Source of the DNA: Rhizobiales bacterium UBA3584
GTDB taxonomy: Bacteria; Pseudomonadota; Alphaproteobacteria; Rhizobiales; Devosiaceae
Length of the DNA stretch: 64,000 nt
Direction: 5' to 3'
Assembly (NCBI GenBank): GCA_002375765.1
Contig: DFMV01000006.1
Location: forward strand, 11,329-75,328
A program made the position numbers and the translations under genes. The notes beneath the pieces were generated by a model that had not been told where the DNA came from, ran no database searches, and saw nothing but the letters and a program-made list of their open reading frames with translations. Positions 20,880 to 29,972 of this stretch are shown piece by piece (the first letter of the stretch is position 1; every line of letters starts with the position of its first letter).

Positions 20880-22156
20880 TGTCGTTGTGGCTATCATTTT
20901 TCGCCATTGTCGCGCTGCTGGCCATGAGCTTTTTCTTTTCCGGCTCGGAAACCGCGCTGACCGCCGCATCGCGGGCCCGCATGTACCAATTGGCCAAGTC
21001 GGGCAACAAGCGCGCCTCGGTTGTCGAAAAGCTGACGGCCGAAAAGGAACGCCTGATCGGCGCCATCCTATTGGGCAACAACGTCGTCAACATTCTCGCC
21101 TCGACCCTTGCCGCTTCGGTGCTGATCCAGGTTTTCGGTGAGGCCGGCATCGCTTATGCGACTCTGGCCATGACAGCAGCGGTTGTGGTGTTTTCCGAGG
21201 TGTTGCCCAAAACCCTTGCCCTCATCCGTCCCGACAGCTTTGCGCTCGTTGTCGCCCCGATCATCAGGGTCATTGTTCTGGTCTTTTCGCCGGTCACACT
21301 GGCCGTCCAGGCGCTGGTCAATCTTATCCTGCGCCTGTTCGGCCTGGACCCGGACAAGGCCAGCGAGATCTCCGGCCATGAAGAGTTGCGCGGCACGGTT
21401 GATTTCCTTCATCACGAAGGCGAAGTGGTCAAGGGCGACCGCGATATGCTGGGCGGCATTCTGGACCTGCGGGAACTCGAAGTATCCGACGTCATGGTGC
21501 ACAGAACCCGCATGCTGGCGCTCGATGCCGACATGCCGACCGACGAATTGATCGGCGCCATTCTCGACAGCCCCTTTACCCGCGTGCCGCTCTATAAGGA
21601 CAAGCAGGACAATATCGTCGGCGTCGTCCACGCCAAGGATTTGCTGCGCGCCATCCAGAAAGCCGACGGCGACTTTACAAGAGTCAACCCGGCCAAGATC
21701 GCCTTCAAGCCCTGGTTTGTGCCCGATACAACGTCGGCCCAGGCCCAGCTCAACGCGTTTTTGAAGCGCAAGCTGCATTTCGCGTTGGTGGTCGATGAAT
21801 ATGGTGAGGTTCAGGGGCTCGTCACCCTTGAAGATATTCTTGAGGAAATCGTGGGCGAAATCGCCGACGAGCACGACGCGGTTATCGATGGCGTGCGCAA
21901 GCAGGCCGACGGCTCCTATATCATCGACGGGCAATTGCCCATCCGCGACCTCAACCGCGCGCTGGACTGGAATCTGCCCGATGAGGAGGCCACCACCGTT
22001 GCTGGTCTGGTCATCCACGAAGCCAAGCTGATCCCCGATCCGGGCCAGCAATTTACCTTCCACAATCTGCGCTTCAAGGTGTTGCGCCGCCAGCACAACA
22101 GGGTCACCCAGCTCCGCGTCTCGCCAGTGGACGCAGCGCTCAGCGCGAAGGCTTGA
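20879..22156 (+). CDS. HlyC/CorC family transporter (CNNM/DUF21-CBS)
   Basis: Membrane protein of 425 aa of the CorC/CNNM group linked to magnesium or cobalt efflux. The N-terminal DUF21 domain contributes hydrophobic helices (for example LWLSFFAIVALLAMSFFFSG), followed by paired CBS domains (VMVHRTRMLALD and FKPWFVPDTTSAQAQL regions) and a C-terminal CorC_HlyC domain (GQLPIRDLNRALDW, ATTVAGLVIHEA). It starts on the base that ends aroB, a conserved pairing in the order. Its 3' end overlaps bolA by 17 bp. Confidence 0.92.
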   Translation: MSLWLSFFAIVALLAMSFFFSGSETALTAASRARMYQLAKSGNKRASVVEKLTAEKERLIGAILLGNNVVNILASTLAASVLIQVFGEAGIAYATLAMTAAVVVFSEVLPKTLALIRPDSFALVVAPIIRVIVLVFSPVTLAVQALVNLILRLFGLDPDKASEISGHEELRGTVDFLHHEGEVVKGDRDMLGGILDLRELEVSDVMVHRTRMLALDADMPTDELIGAILDSPFTRVPLYKDKQDNIVGVVHAKDLLRAIQKADGDFTRVNPAKIAFKPWFVPDTTSAQAQLNAFLKRKLHFALVVDEYGEVQGLVTLEDILEEIVGEIADEHDAVIDGVRKQADGSYIIDGQLPIRDLNRALDWNLPDEEATTVAGLVIHEAKLIPDPGQQFTFHNLRFKVLRRQHNRVTQLRVSPVDAALSAKA

Positions 22157-22403
22157 CCTTGATGGCCAGGGCATGCAACCCGGCATCGAACTGATCGGCA
22201 AGCGCCGCGTTTATGGCTCTGTGCTGCTCGACCCGGCTCAGCCCGTCGAGTTTTTCGCTGGCAATTGCGATGCGGAAATGGGTATTGCCCCCTTCCCGCC
22301 ATCCTGCGTGGCCATGGTGACGCTCGGAATCGTCGATCACTTCAAGAGCGGTCGGCGCGAAGGTTTCGGTGAGTTTGGCTTCGATTTCATCGCGAACGCT
22401 CAT
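22140..22403 (-). CDS. bolA: BolA family protein
   Basis: BolA-like protein of 87 aa, typically a partner of monothiol glutaredoxins in iron-sulfur trafficking or a stress morphology regulator. It shows the family HHGHAGWREGGNTHFRIAI segment with the conserved histidines and the class II KH-like fold pattern, ending GLHALAIKVK. It is convergent with the HlyC/CorC gene and divergent from the DnaJ-domain gene. Confidence 0.92.
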   Translation of the reverse strand: MSVRDEIEAKLTETFAPTALEVIDDSERHHGHAGWREGGNTHFRIAIASEKLDGLSRVEQHRAINAALADQFDAGLHALAIKVKPSR

Positions 22404-22494
22404 GTGTCAACACACCTATGATTGAAAAAAGACAAATTGAACCGGGCAAGCCGGTTCCAAACGGTATATGATTACGGGCTTTCGTTTCGCTAGA

Positions 22495-22537
22495 GCGAGA
22501 TCAGGAAAAGTTGCAGACTTTTCCGGTTCGATCTCAC
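22495..22537 (+). repeat. Nested-hairpin dispersed repeat, copy 3
   Basis: Outer arms GCGAGATC (22495-22502) and GATCTCAC (22530-22537), one mismatch; inner arms GGAAAAGT (22504-22511) and ACTTTTCC (22517-22524), perfect; GGTTC box at 22525-22529. It lies 42 nt upstream of the DnaJ-domain start, oriented with that gene. Confidence 0.85.
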
Positions 22538-22579
22538 GAAAAAACGCCGGCCCCCAAACCAAGGTCCCTATCCGCTCTT

Positions 22580-23239
22580 ATGTCGATCAATTCCAAATCC
22601 AAGATCTTCGATTCCGTTCGCATCAAGCCCCGGCGCACCCAGGTCGAGGAGCAGGTCGCGGCGCATCCGGCGTGCGATTGGGAAGGGTGCGAAAAACCCG
22701 GCATGCACAAGGCGCCCAAGGGCGCGCGCTCGGAGGGTCAGTTCCACAGTTTCTGCCTCGAGCATGTGCGCCACTATAACAAGGCCTACAATTATTTCTC
22801 CGGCATGGACGACGAGGAAATCGCCGACCACGCAACCAAGATGAACGCGCCCGGCAGCCGCGAAACCTGGGCCTATGGCTCCAACCGCTTCGGCAAGTCC
22901 GACCCGCAACCCAAAAAATACAAGCCCCGCGATTATACGGGCAGCCAGTTCCGCGACGTCAATGGCGTCTTCGCCCGCCTGCGCTCGCGTGCCCGCCAGG
23001 ATGCCGGTGCCAAGGGCGAGGCCGCCGAGCGCACCATCACACTTACCGGCCAGGACCGCGCCGCCTTTGAAGTGCTGGGCCTTGAAGGCCGCAAACCCTC
23101 GAACGATATCAAGTCAGCCTACAAGGCCCTGGTCAAACTCCACCACCCCGACGCCAATGGTGGCGACAAGGGCTCCGAAGACCGGCTGCGCAACATCATT
23201 TCGGCCTATAACCATCTCAAGCAGCGCGGCTTTGTCTGA
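22580..23239 (+). CDS. C-terminal J-domain (DnaJ-like) protein
   Basis: Protein of 219 aa with a J-domain at its C-terminal end (about residues 158-219): helix II/III with the HPD tripeptide in LVKLHHPDANGGDKG and an NIISAYNHLK helix. The N-terminal part contains a small Cys/His cluster (CDWEGCEKPGMHKAP, then CLEHVRHYN) that may bind metal. The J-domain implies partnership with Hsp70; client unknown. I chose ATG 22580; the longer frame would run into the repeat. This gene commonly sits between bolA and cobS in the order. Confidence 0.85.
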   Translation: MSINSKSKIFDSVRIKPRRTQVEEQVAAHPACDWEGCEKPGMHKAPKGARSEGQFHSFCLEHVRHYNKAYNYFSGMDDEEIADHATKMNAPGSRETWAYGSNRFGKSDPQPKKYKPRDYTGSQFRDVNGVFARLRSRARQDAGAKGEAAERTITLTGQDRAAFEVLGLEGRKPSNDIKSAYKALVKLHHPDANGGDKGSEDRLRNIISAYNHLKQRGFV

Positions 23240-23430
23240 CCACCCCGCCCGCCTTTTCTGCAATGCGAAAAGCGGAATGAAACAGGGTCGGAACGCTTGC
23301 GGCATCCCGCGCTCTAGGTTTATGGCAGTTGTGTTGCTATAAGCGCTCCGAATTTTTCCTTAAAAGACGCGACCGAACGCGCCTTAGCATCGGAAAACAT
23401 CGATCCGGTGCGCCCGAGACGAGGCAAATT

Positions 23431-24411
23431 ATGACTGAGTTTTCCAACCTGCCCGACACCGAATATTCCGTGCGCGATCTGTTCGGGATCGACAGCGACA
23501 TGGTGGTCAAGGGCTATAAAGACCGCACCGACCACGTGCCCGAGATCGATCCGGACTATCTGTTCGATCGCAACACCACCCTTGCCATTCTCGCCGGTTT
23601 CGCCTTCAACCGCCGCGTCATGGTGCAGGGCTATCATGGCACGGGCAAATCGACCCATATCGAACAGGTCGCAGCGCGGCTCAACTGGCCGCTGGTCCGC
23701 GTCAACCTCGACAGCCACGTTTCCCGTATCGACCTTGTGGGCAAAGACGCCATCGTCCTGCGCGACGGCAAGCAGGTCACCGAGTTCCGCGACGGCATCC
23801 TGCCATGGGCCGTCCAGAACAATATTGCCCTGGTGTTCGACGAATACGATGCCGGACGTCCCGACGTGATGTTTGTGATCCAGCGCGTGCTCGAAGTGGC
23901 GGGCCGCCTGACGCTCCTCGACCAGAACCGGGTCATCCGCCCGCACCCCGCCTTCCGGCTGTTCGCCACAACCAACACCATCGGTCTCGGTGACACCTCG
24001 GGCCTCTATCACGGCACCCAGCAGATCAACCAGGGCCAGATGGACCGCTGGTCGATCGTTGTGACGCTCAACTATCTGCCGCATGAAAAGGAAGTCGGGA
24101 TCGTTCTGGCCAAGGCCAAGAGCTACGACAAGGACGATGAGGGCCGCAAACTGGTCTCCAACATGGTCCGCGTCGCCGATCTGACGCGCTCGGCGTTCAT
24201 CAATGGCGATCTGTCGACAGTGATGAGCCCGCGCGCCGTGATCACCTGGGCGGAAAACGCCGAGATCTTCGGCGATATCGGCTTTGCCTTCCGGCTGACC
24301 TTTTTGAACAAGTGCGACGAACTCGAGCGCCCCGTGGTCGCCGAATTCTACCAGCGCGTGTTCGGGGTCGATCTGCCCGAATCGGCCGCCAATCTGGCGA
24401 TCTCGGCGTAA
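23431..24411 (+). CDS. cobS: Cobaltochelatase subunit CobS
   Basis: AAA+ subunit of the aerobic cobaltochelatase CobNST, which inserts cobalt into hydrogenobyrinate a,c-diamide for cobalamin. The 326-aa protein has Walker [11 protein letters not shown], Walker [11 protein letters not shown] and the sensor region [14 protein letters not shown]; it belongs to the MoxR-like AAA group. ATG 23431 matches the family N-terminus. cobT follows after a 166-bp gap holding a MITE-like palindrome. The large subunit gene cobN is not in the window. Confidence 0.95.
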   Translation: MTEFSNLPDTEYSVRDLFGIDSDMVVKGYKDRTDHVPEIDPDYLFDRNTTLAILAGFAFNRRVMVQGYHGTGKSTHIEQVAARLNWPLVRVNLDSHVSRIDLVGKDAIVLRDGKQVTEFRDGILPWAVQNNIALVFDEYDAGRPDVMFVIQRVLEVAGRLTLLDQNRVIRPHPAFRLFATTNTIGLGDTSGLYHGTQQINQGQMDRWSIVVTLNYLPHEKEVGIVLAKAKSYDKDDEGRKLVSNMVRVADLTRSAFINGDLSTVMSPRAVITWAENAEIFGDIGFAFRLTFLNKCDELERPVVAEFYQRVFGVDLPESAANLAISA

Positions 24412-24420
24412 CGCCGCAAA

Positions 24421-24543
24421 GGCCCCTTCACCCGCCGCTGACGCGGTGGCCTCTCCCCAAAGGGAGAGGTAATCCCGGGGGCCGCCAAGTGCACTACCTC
24501 TCCCTTGGGGAGAGGTCGGCTCGAAGAGCCGGGTGAGGGGGCC
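24421..24543. repeat. MITE-like long imperfect palindrome between cobS and cobT
   Basis: About 123 bp that can fold on itself. Terminal arms GGCCCCTTCACCCG (24421-24434) and CGGGTGAGGGGGCC (24530-24543) pair at 13 of 14 positions. Inside, two smaller hairpins (CCTCTCCC with GGGAGAGG; ACCTCTCCC with GGGAGAGGT) are also complementary to each other. It carries no transposase. Similar palindromes are common in Hyphomicrobiales genomes (recollection). Confidence 0.8.
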
Positions 24544-24577
24544 TTCCTCCCCGGCGCGACACGGAACGAAGAGACAG

Positions 24578-26461
24578 ATGGCCCAGCCTCCGCGCATCAA
24601 AGCCAACAAGCCCGATCCCACCGGCCCGTTCAAGGCGGCTGTCGGCGCGGCTGTGCGCACCATTGCAGGCAAGCACGACCTCGAAGTGAGCTTTACCGCA
24701 GACCGGCCCATCCTGACCGCCGACAAGGCCCGCCTTGCTGCCCTGCCCCGCCTGCCGACGTCCCGCGACATCGCCATCGCCCGCGGCCAGGGAGATGCCA
24801 TGGCCATGCGCATGGCCAGCCACGACACAGACACCCATCGCCGGCTCGCCCCAAAGGATCCCGACGCCAAGGCCGCCTTCGACGCGCTTGAACAGGCGCG
24901 CGTTGAATCGCTGGGTTGTTCGCGCATGGCGGGCATGAGCGGCAACATCGCCGAAATGATCGAGGACCGGCTGTTCCGCGCAAATTACGCCAACGTCAAA
25001 GACATTGCTGATGCTCCGCTGGCCGAAGCGCTGGGGCTGATGATGCGCGAAAAGGTCGCCGGCATCCCCATTCCACCCTCAGGCGCCCCCATTGTTGATC
25101 TCTGGCGCGAAAAGCTCGAGGGCCGCATCGGCGCTTCGCTGGACGAATTGGCCAGCCTCCTCGACAACCAGACCGAATTTTCACGCAAGACCCGCTCCAT
25201 CCTGCGCGATCTCGACCTTTTGGCCGAGGCCGATCCCGATCAGTTCGACCAGAATGATTCCGAGGGCTCCGACCAGGACGCCCAGAACAACCAGGCCATG
25301 AATGGCGAGGACGAAGAGCAGGACGGCGACGCCGACAACCAGGATATGGACGGCACCGACGAGGCGCCGGGCGAACACGAGGAAACCGGCGACGTCGAAG
25401 GCATGGAAGCCGACAGTGCTGACACCGACGAGGACGCCCAGGCCGAAGCCGGCGAGGATGCCCCCGCCCCGCCTCCGCAGGGTGAAGACGGCCAGCGCCT
25501 CTCCAACCAGCCAACCTACAAGATCTTCACCGACAAGTTCGACGAGATCATCTCGGCCGCCGATCTGTGCCCGCCCGAAGAGCTCGATCAGCTCCGCCAA
25601 TTGCTCGACAAGCAGCTCGAGCATCTGGCCGGCGCCGTCGCCCGACTGGCCAACAAGCTGCAACGCCGCCTGATGGCTCAGCAGAACCGTGGATGGGATT
25701 TCGACCTTGAGGAAGGCGTGCTCGATACCGCGCGCCTGACCCGTGTCGTGACCGATCCCCTGCAGGCCCTTTCGTTCAAGGCCGAACGCGACACCGAGTT
25801 CCGCGACACCTGCGTGACGCTCCTGATCGACAATTCCGGCTCCATGCGCGGCCGACCGATCACCATTGCGGCCATCTGCGGCGACATCCTCGCGCGCACG
25901 CTGGAGCGTTGCGGCGTGAAAGTGGAAATTCTCGGTTTTACCACCCGCGCCTGGAAGGGCGGCAAATCGCGCGAAGCCTGGCTCGATGCGGGACGCCCAC
26001 CCAATCCTGGTCGCGTCAACGACATCCGCCACATCATCTACAAGGGCGCGGACGAACCCTGGCGCCATGCCAAGCGCAATCTCGGCCTGATGATGCGTGA
26101 AGGGCTCTTGAAGGAAAACATCGACGGCGAAGCCCTGCAATGGGCCCACAAGCGCATCGTCAACCGCCCGGAAAACCGCCGTATCCTCATGGTGATTTCC
26201 GATGGCGCACCGGTCGATGATTCCACCCAGTCGGTCAATCCGGGCAATTATCTAGAGGCCCATCTGCGCGCCGTGATCGAGGAGATCGAAACCCGCTCGC
26301 CCGTCCAACTGGTCGCCATCGGCATCGGCCATGACGTCACGCGCTATTACCGTCGCGCCGTCACCATTCTCGACGCGGACGAACTGGCCGGCGCCATGAC
26401 CGACAATCTTGCCGCCCTGTTCGATGAAGAACTGCCCGGCGAAGCCCGGAGGCGGCGCTGA
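24578..26461 (+). CDS. cobT: Cobaltochelatase subunit CobT
   Basis: Large VWA-containing subunit of aerobic cobaltochelatase, forming rings with CobS. The 627-aa protein has an N-terminal CobT domain, a long Asp/Glu-rich acidic stretch at about residues 225-310 typical of the family, and a C-terminal VWA domain with the MIDAS motif DNSGSMRG near residue 420 and [12 protein letters not shown] later. ATG 24578 follows the palindrome; the frame is open through it but that part is not CobT-like. The last codons overlap possible starts of the next gene. Confidence 0.95.
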   Translation: MAQPPRIKANKPDPTGPFKAAVGAAVRTIAGKHDLEVSFTADRPILTADKARLAALPRLPTSRDIAIARGQGDAMAMRMASHDTDTHRRLAPKDPDAKAAFDALEQARVESLGCSRMAGMSGNIAEMIEDRLFRANYANVKDIADAPLAEALGLMMREKVAGIPIPPSGAPIVDLWREKLEGRIGASLDELASLLDNQTEFSRKTRSILRDLDLLAEADPDQFDQNDSEGSDQDAQNNQAMNGEDEEQDGDADNQDMDGTDEAPGEHEETGDVEGMEADSADTDEDAQAEAGEDAPAPPPQGEDGQRLSNQPTYKIFTDKFDEIISAADLCPPEELDQLRQLLDKQLEHLAGAVARLANKLQRRLMAQQNRGWDFDLEEGVLDTARLTRVVTDPLQALSFKAERDTEFRDTCVTLLIDNSGSMRGRPITIAAICGDILARTLERCGVKVEILGFTTRAWKGGKSREAWLDAGRPPNPGRVNDIRHIIYKGADEPWRHAKRNLGLMMREGLLKENIDGEALQWAHKRIVNRPENRRILMVISDGAPVDDSTQSVNPGNYLEAHLRAVIEEIETRSPVQLVAIGIGHDVTRYYRRAVTILDADELAGAMTDNLAALFDEELPGEARRRR

Positions 26462-26481
26462 GACTTTTCGCCAGCGCCTCC

Positions 26482-27465
26482 TTGCTCACGATAACGCTCG
26501 GTCTGGCGGCAGCATCGGCGTCCGCGCAGTCCCCGAGCGTCGAAGCGATCGAGGTTTCCTCCCGACCCATCGCCAGCTTTCGCAATGCTGCGATCGGTGA
26601 GCCGGTCGGCAGCCTGATTTTCGAGGGCGGGCTGGAGGTGACCAGCGCCCACCCCGATTTCGGCGGCATTTCCGGCCTTGCCTTTATCGATGCCACCCGC
26701 TTCGTGATGGTCACCGATCAGGGGCGCTTCCTCTCGGGCGCGCTCGAGCTGGCCGATGGCGCCCCCGCCGGCCTGTCCAACGTCGAGATCGATATTGTCC
26801 GCAATTCCTCGGGCAATCCGCTTCCGAACAAGTTTTCTTCCGATTCCGAAGCCATCGAAGTGGTCATCCGCAACAATCAGCCCGCAGCCGTGCGCGTCGG
26901 ATTTGAGAACCTGTCGCGGATTGCCGATTTCAACCTCTCAGATGGCCGCCCTTCGGGCCCGGCGCGCGAAATCGCCATTCCCCAATGGCTGACCGATCTG
27001 CGCACCAACGAGTCCATCGAATCGGTCTGCATCGCCCCGCCCGCTTCTCCAATAGCCGGCTCGACCCTGATCATAGCCGAGGGCCACCAGCATGTGTCCG
27101 GCCAATGGGCCGCGACATTGCTGGGCAATCGTGACCGTGGCAATCTCGGCCTGGCAGTAGCACCCGGCGTCAATCCCACCGATTGCGCCTTCCTGCCCGA
27201 TGGCGATCTGCTGGTCCTCGAGCGCGGCCTGGCGTTCCTCGCCTTTTCCATACAAATCCGCCTCATCCCCGCCGCTGAGATCCGCCCCGGCGCCACAATG
27301 GTCGGCGAGGTGATCCTTTCGGGTTCGGGCAGCGCGGTGGACAATTTCGAGGGATTGGGCGTGCGAACCTTGCCCGACGGCCAAACCCGCGTCACCATCG
27401 TCTCTGACAACAATTTCAATTCCTTTCAGCGCACCCTGCTGCTCGAATTTTCCTTTCCCGACTAG
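26482..27465 (+). CDS. Secreted esterase-like phytase-family beta-propeller protein
   Basis: About 327 aa, exported by a signal peptide ending near ASASAQS and folding as a phytase-like beta-propeller (GGISGLAFIDATRFVMVTDQ, then FLPDGDLLVLERG and FEGLGVRTLPDGQTRVTIVSDNN-type blades). Role unknown; such proteins are annotated 'esterase-like activity of phytase'. No ATG or GTG start exists. TTG 26482 is listed; an in-frame CTG at 26458, inside the cobT stop, has GGAGG (26448-26452) at good spacing and would give a better signal peptide ([10 protein letters not shown] lead). Confidence 0.8.
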   Translation: MLTITLGLAAASASAQSPSVEAIEVSSRPIASFRNAAIGEPVGSLIFEGGLEVTSAHPDFGGISGLAFIDATRFVMVTDQGRFLSGALELADGAPAGLSNVEIDIVRNSSGNPLPNKFSSDSEAIEVVIRNNQPAAVRVGFENLSRIADFNLSDGRPSGPAREIAIPQWLTDLRTNESIESVCIAPPASPIAGSTLIIAEGHQHVSGQWAATLLGNRDRGNLGLAVAPGVNPTDCAFLPDGDLLVLERGLAFLAFSIQIRLIPAAEIRPGATMVGEVILSGSGSAVDNFEGLGVRTLPDGQTRVTIVSDNNFNSFQRTLLLEFSFPD

Positions 27466-27474
27466 GAGTTCCCC

Positions 27475-28518
27475 ATGAACATCGATCTGCTTCGCGCGCT
27501 TTGCGAAACCCCCGGCGTTCCGGGGCGCGAACACCGCGTACGCAAACTCATCGAAACCGAAATCGTTGGATTGTTCGACGAGGTCCGCACCGATTCCATG
27601 GGATCGCTGATTGCCGTTCGCCGCTCGCGCACCGAGGCCAAAAACCCGCTCAAGATCATGCTGCTCTGCCACATGGACGAGATCGGGTTCCTCGTCACCC
27701 ATGTGTCAGAAAAGGGCTGGATCCACATCGACAATGTCGGCGGCTTCGATCCGCGCACCCTCTTCGCGCGCCGCGTCAAGGTCGTAACCCCCGAAGGCGA
27801 CTATCCCGGTGTCATGAATGCAGGCGGGCGTCCACTGCACATCTCCTCGCCCGAAGACCGCAAAAAGATCCCCGCCATCAAGGAGTTTTTCGTCGATATC
27901 GGTTTTGGCGCCGAGACGCGCTCAAAAGTCCGGGTGGGTGATTTTGTCGTCATGGACGAGCCGCTCGTCGAAATGGGCGACAAGATCGTCTCCAAGGCGC
28001 TCGACAACCGCGTCGCCTGCTGGCTGGGCATCGAAGCCATCCGCGCGTTGGCCGATAGCGGGGCCGAGCACGATTGCGAAATCCACGTCGCCTTCACCAC
28101 CCAGGAGGAAGTCGGCCTGCGCGGCGCACGCACAGCCGCCTTTGCGGTCCTGCCCGATATCGGACTGGGCATCGATACAACGCTTGCCTGCGACACACCC
28201 GGCGTGCCCGAAAACGAGATGGTCACCGCCCAGGGCAAGGGCGTTGGCCTCACCATAAAAGACGGTTCGTTCATCGCCGATTTCGATCTGGTAGAAGAAA
28301 TCGAGGCACTGGCGCAAAAGGAAGATATACCCGTCCAGCGCTCCATCCTCGCCTCAGGCGGTCAGGATGCTGCCGCCGCCCAACAAGCCGCAGCCGGGGC
28401 TCGCGCCGTGGGCATCGTCGTGGGCACCCGCTACATCCACACGGTTGCCGAAATGATCGAGAAATCCGACCTCAAGGCCGCTCTCGACATCATCGTCGCC
28501 TACCTCAAGGCCAAATAA
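27475..28518 (+). CDS. M42 family metallopeptidase
   Basis: Cytosolic dinuclear-zinc aminopeptidase of 347 aa (glutamyl aminopeptidase/FrvX/endoglucanase-like M42 group). Metal and catalytic signatures include LLCHMDEIGFLV, KALDNRVACWLGIE, TTQEEVGLRGA and a late GTRYIHTVAEM histidine. The TAGGAG site just upstream gives the start at 27475. It follows the phytase-like gene by 9 bp and ends in a strong terminator. Substrate is not readable; short peptides are usual. Confidence 0.92.
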   Translation: MNIDLLRALCETPGVPGREHRVRKLIETEIVGLFDEVRTDSMGSLIAVRRSRTEAKNPLKIMLLCHMDEIGFLVTHVSEKGWIHIDNVGGFDPRTLFARRVKVVTPEGDYPGVMNAGGRPLHISSPEDRKKIPAIKEFFVDIGFGAETRSKVRVGDFVVMDEPLVEMGDKIVSKALDNRVACWLGIEAIRALADSGAEHDCEIHVAFTTQEEVGLRGARTAAFAVLPDIGLGIDTTLACDTPGVPENEMVTAQGKGVGLTIKDGSFIADFDLVEEIEALAQKEDIPVQRSILASGGQDAAAAQQAAAGARAVGIVVGTRYIHTVAEMIEKSDLKAALDIIVAYLKAK

Positions 28519-28544
28519 AAAGGGGCCAAAACGGCCCCTTTTTT
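28517..28544 (+). terminator. Bidirectional rho-independent terminator
   Basis: GGGGCC (28522-28527) and GGCCCC (28533-28538) form a stem with a 5-nt AAAAC loop, flanked by an A run on the left and a T run on the right. It serves the M42 gene and the convergent transporter gene. Confidence 0.9.
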
Positions 28545-28546
28545 CA

Positions 28547-29182
28547 TTACGCTACTGACACGACCCGGTCGGGAATGGCCCGTCGCAGCGCCTTGTAGGG
28601 TACCAGCAGCACAAGGGTGACGAGGATCTTGACGAGGAAGTCACCGGCCGCCAGCGACACCCAGAGCGGCACGTCCGGCCCCACCGAAAGGAACGGCGTC
28701 GGGAAGGGCAGCGAGCCATCGTCCAGCCCCAGTCCGGTATCGAGAAACGCGAACGCTGCCGCAAAGGCGATGCCGAAGAACAGGATCGTGTCGATCACCG
28801 CACCCAGGACAGATGAGATCAGCGGCGCGTGCCACCATTTGCCGGCCCGCAGCCGGTCGAAAATCGAAACGTCGAGAAACTGGGCGATAAGGAACGCTGA
28901 ACCCGAAGCGATCGCAATGCGCGGCGAAGCCAGAAAGATGCTCCAGACAACCGCGATGGCAAAGCCCACAAGCACCACCACCCGCGCCGCCGAGGGCCCG
29001 AAATGACGGTTGGTCAGATCGTTGACCATAAAGGCCACCGGATAGGTGAACGCGCCCCAGGTCAAAATATCGGCGAGATTGACCGCGCCGAGCGAGGCTT
29101 CAACGGGAAACTGAACGAGATAGTTCGATGCGGTGACCACCACCGCCATGGCCAGAACGGCCCAGAAAAAACGCACGCCCAT
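28547..29182 (-). CDS. Queuosine precursor transporter (YhhQ/VUT family)
   Basis: Inner-membrane protein of 211 aa from the VUT/COG1738 family that imports queuosine precursors (preQ0/preQ1). Six hydrophobic helices are visible; landmarks are ILTWGAFTYPVAFMVNDLTN near residues 29-48, and SGSAFLIAQFLDVSIFDRLR and SSVLGAVIDTILFFGIAF further on. ATG 29182 (MGVRFFW) is chosen; the frame extends to 29266 without membrane character. It is the next minus-strand gene after rpmB but is separated from it by a terminator. Confidence 0.88.
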   Translation of the reverse strand: MGVRFFWAVLAMAVVVTASNYLVQFPVEASLGAVNLADILTWGAFTYPVAFMVNDLTNRHFGPSAARVVVLVGFAIAVVWSIFLASPRIAIASGSAFLIAQFLDVSIFDRLRAGKWWHAPLISSVLGAVIDTILFFGIAFAAAFAFLDTGLGLDDGSLPFPTPFLSVGPDVPLWVSLAAGDFLVKILVTLVLLVPYKALRRAIPDRVVSVA

Positions 29183-29339
29183 AGCGTCGTTGTCCTTTTT
29201 CCATAAGCGGCAAGATGACCGCCGGATTGATGTTTGAAGCCGGAATGTCTCCGGCCCCTTTTTCATCGACGCGACCCGGCAGGTGGCCGGTGCATCTTTG
29301 GAGCGTTCTTAGAGAACGCCACCGGAAAGAAAACAAGAA

Positions 29340-29367
29340 CGCCGCGTCAGGTTACCCTCACGCGGCG
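29340..29367 (-). terminator. Terminator after rpmB
   Basis: On the minus strand CGCCGCGT and ACGCGGCG form an 8-bp stem with a 12-nt loop, followed by a T-rich stretch (TTCTTGTTTTCTTT). It is 26 bp past the rpmB stop. A second stem, GCGTTCT (29303-29309) with AGAACGC (29313-29319), follows. Confidence 0.7.
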
Positions 29368-29392
29368 CGAAAACTTTTGCGCGTCGTTCGCC

Positions 29393-29677
29393 TTAGCTGG
29401 CGATCGCGGCGCGAACTTCCTTCTTGATGCCCAGGGCGCGAACCGAAAGGTCTTCGTCCTTGGCCTTCAAAAGGAAAGCATCGAGACCACCGCGATGCTC
29501 GACGGTGCGCAGCGCGGAAGCGGAAATGCGCAGCTTGACCGAACGGTCCAGCGATTCCGAGATCAGCGTCACATCGCAAAGATTGGGCAGAAAGCGGCGG
29601 CGGGTCCGGTTGAGCGCATGGCTCACATTGTTGCCGGTCAACACGCCCTTGCCGGTGAGTTCACAGCGCCGTGCCAT
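29393..29677 (-). CDS. rpmB: 50S ribosomal protein L28
   Basis: Ribosomal protein of 94 aa. The start [20 protein letters not shown] and the basic [11 protein letters not shown] segment are diagnostic of bL28, with [24 protein letters not shown] following. ATG 29677 lies downstream of CAGGAATT. Single-gene unit with its own terminator. Nested-hairpin repeat copy 4 lies in its leader region 77 bp upstream, in the same orientation. Confidence 0.97.
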   Translation of the reverse strand: MARRCELTGKGVLTGNNVSHALNRTRRRFLPNLCDVTLISESLDRSVKLRISASALRTVEHRGGLDAFLLKAKDEDLSVRALGIKKEVRAAIAS

Positions 29678-29754
29678 TGTTTTAATTCCTGTCAATCGTA
29701 TCGGGACCGGGAAATTCCCAGTCAACCGATTGGGTTTTGTTTGTTTAACTGTTC

Positions 29755-29800
29755 GCCCTGCCGAACCGAAAAAGCGCCAAACACTTTTTCTTGGCAGTGC
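29755..29800 (-). repeat. Nested-hairpin dispersed repeat, copy 4
   Basis: Minus-strand copy. Outer arms GCACTGCC (29800-29793) and GGCAGGGC (29762-29755), one mismatch; inner arms GAAAAAGTG (29790-29782) and CGCTTTTTC (29776-29768); GGTTC box at 29767-29763. It points toward rpmB, whose start is 77 bp further on, and lies in the divergent rpmB/DUF3108 interval. Confidence 0.8.
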
Positions 29801-29972
29801 TCCAAAGTGGAAGAAACTTTGGCCGGGGATATAGAGAAAGCCCCCCCATCCGTCAAGCGCTAGCGCGCATTGAGCCGGCTTTTATCTCGCCGCAGTGCTG
29901 GACAGGCCGAATCCCAACGGGCAACGTAACCCTTCATTTGATTCGTGGGGCGCGAATCCGAGTTGTGGCCGT

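Noticed and set aside
19653..20969. 438-aa minus-strand frame over aroB
   Set aside because: Antisense shadow of aroB.
23320..24948. 542-aa minus-strand frame over cobS and the palindrome
   Set aside because: Antisense shadow of cobS, reading through a repeat.
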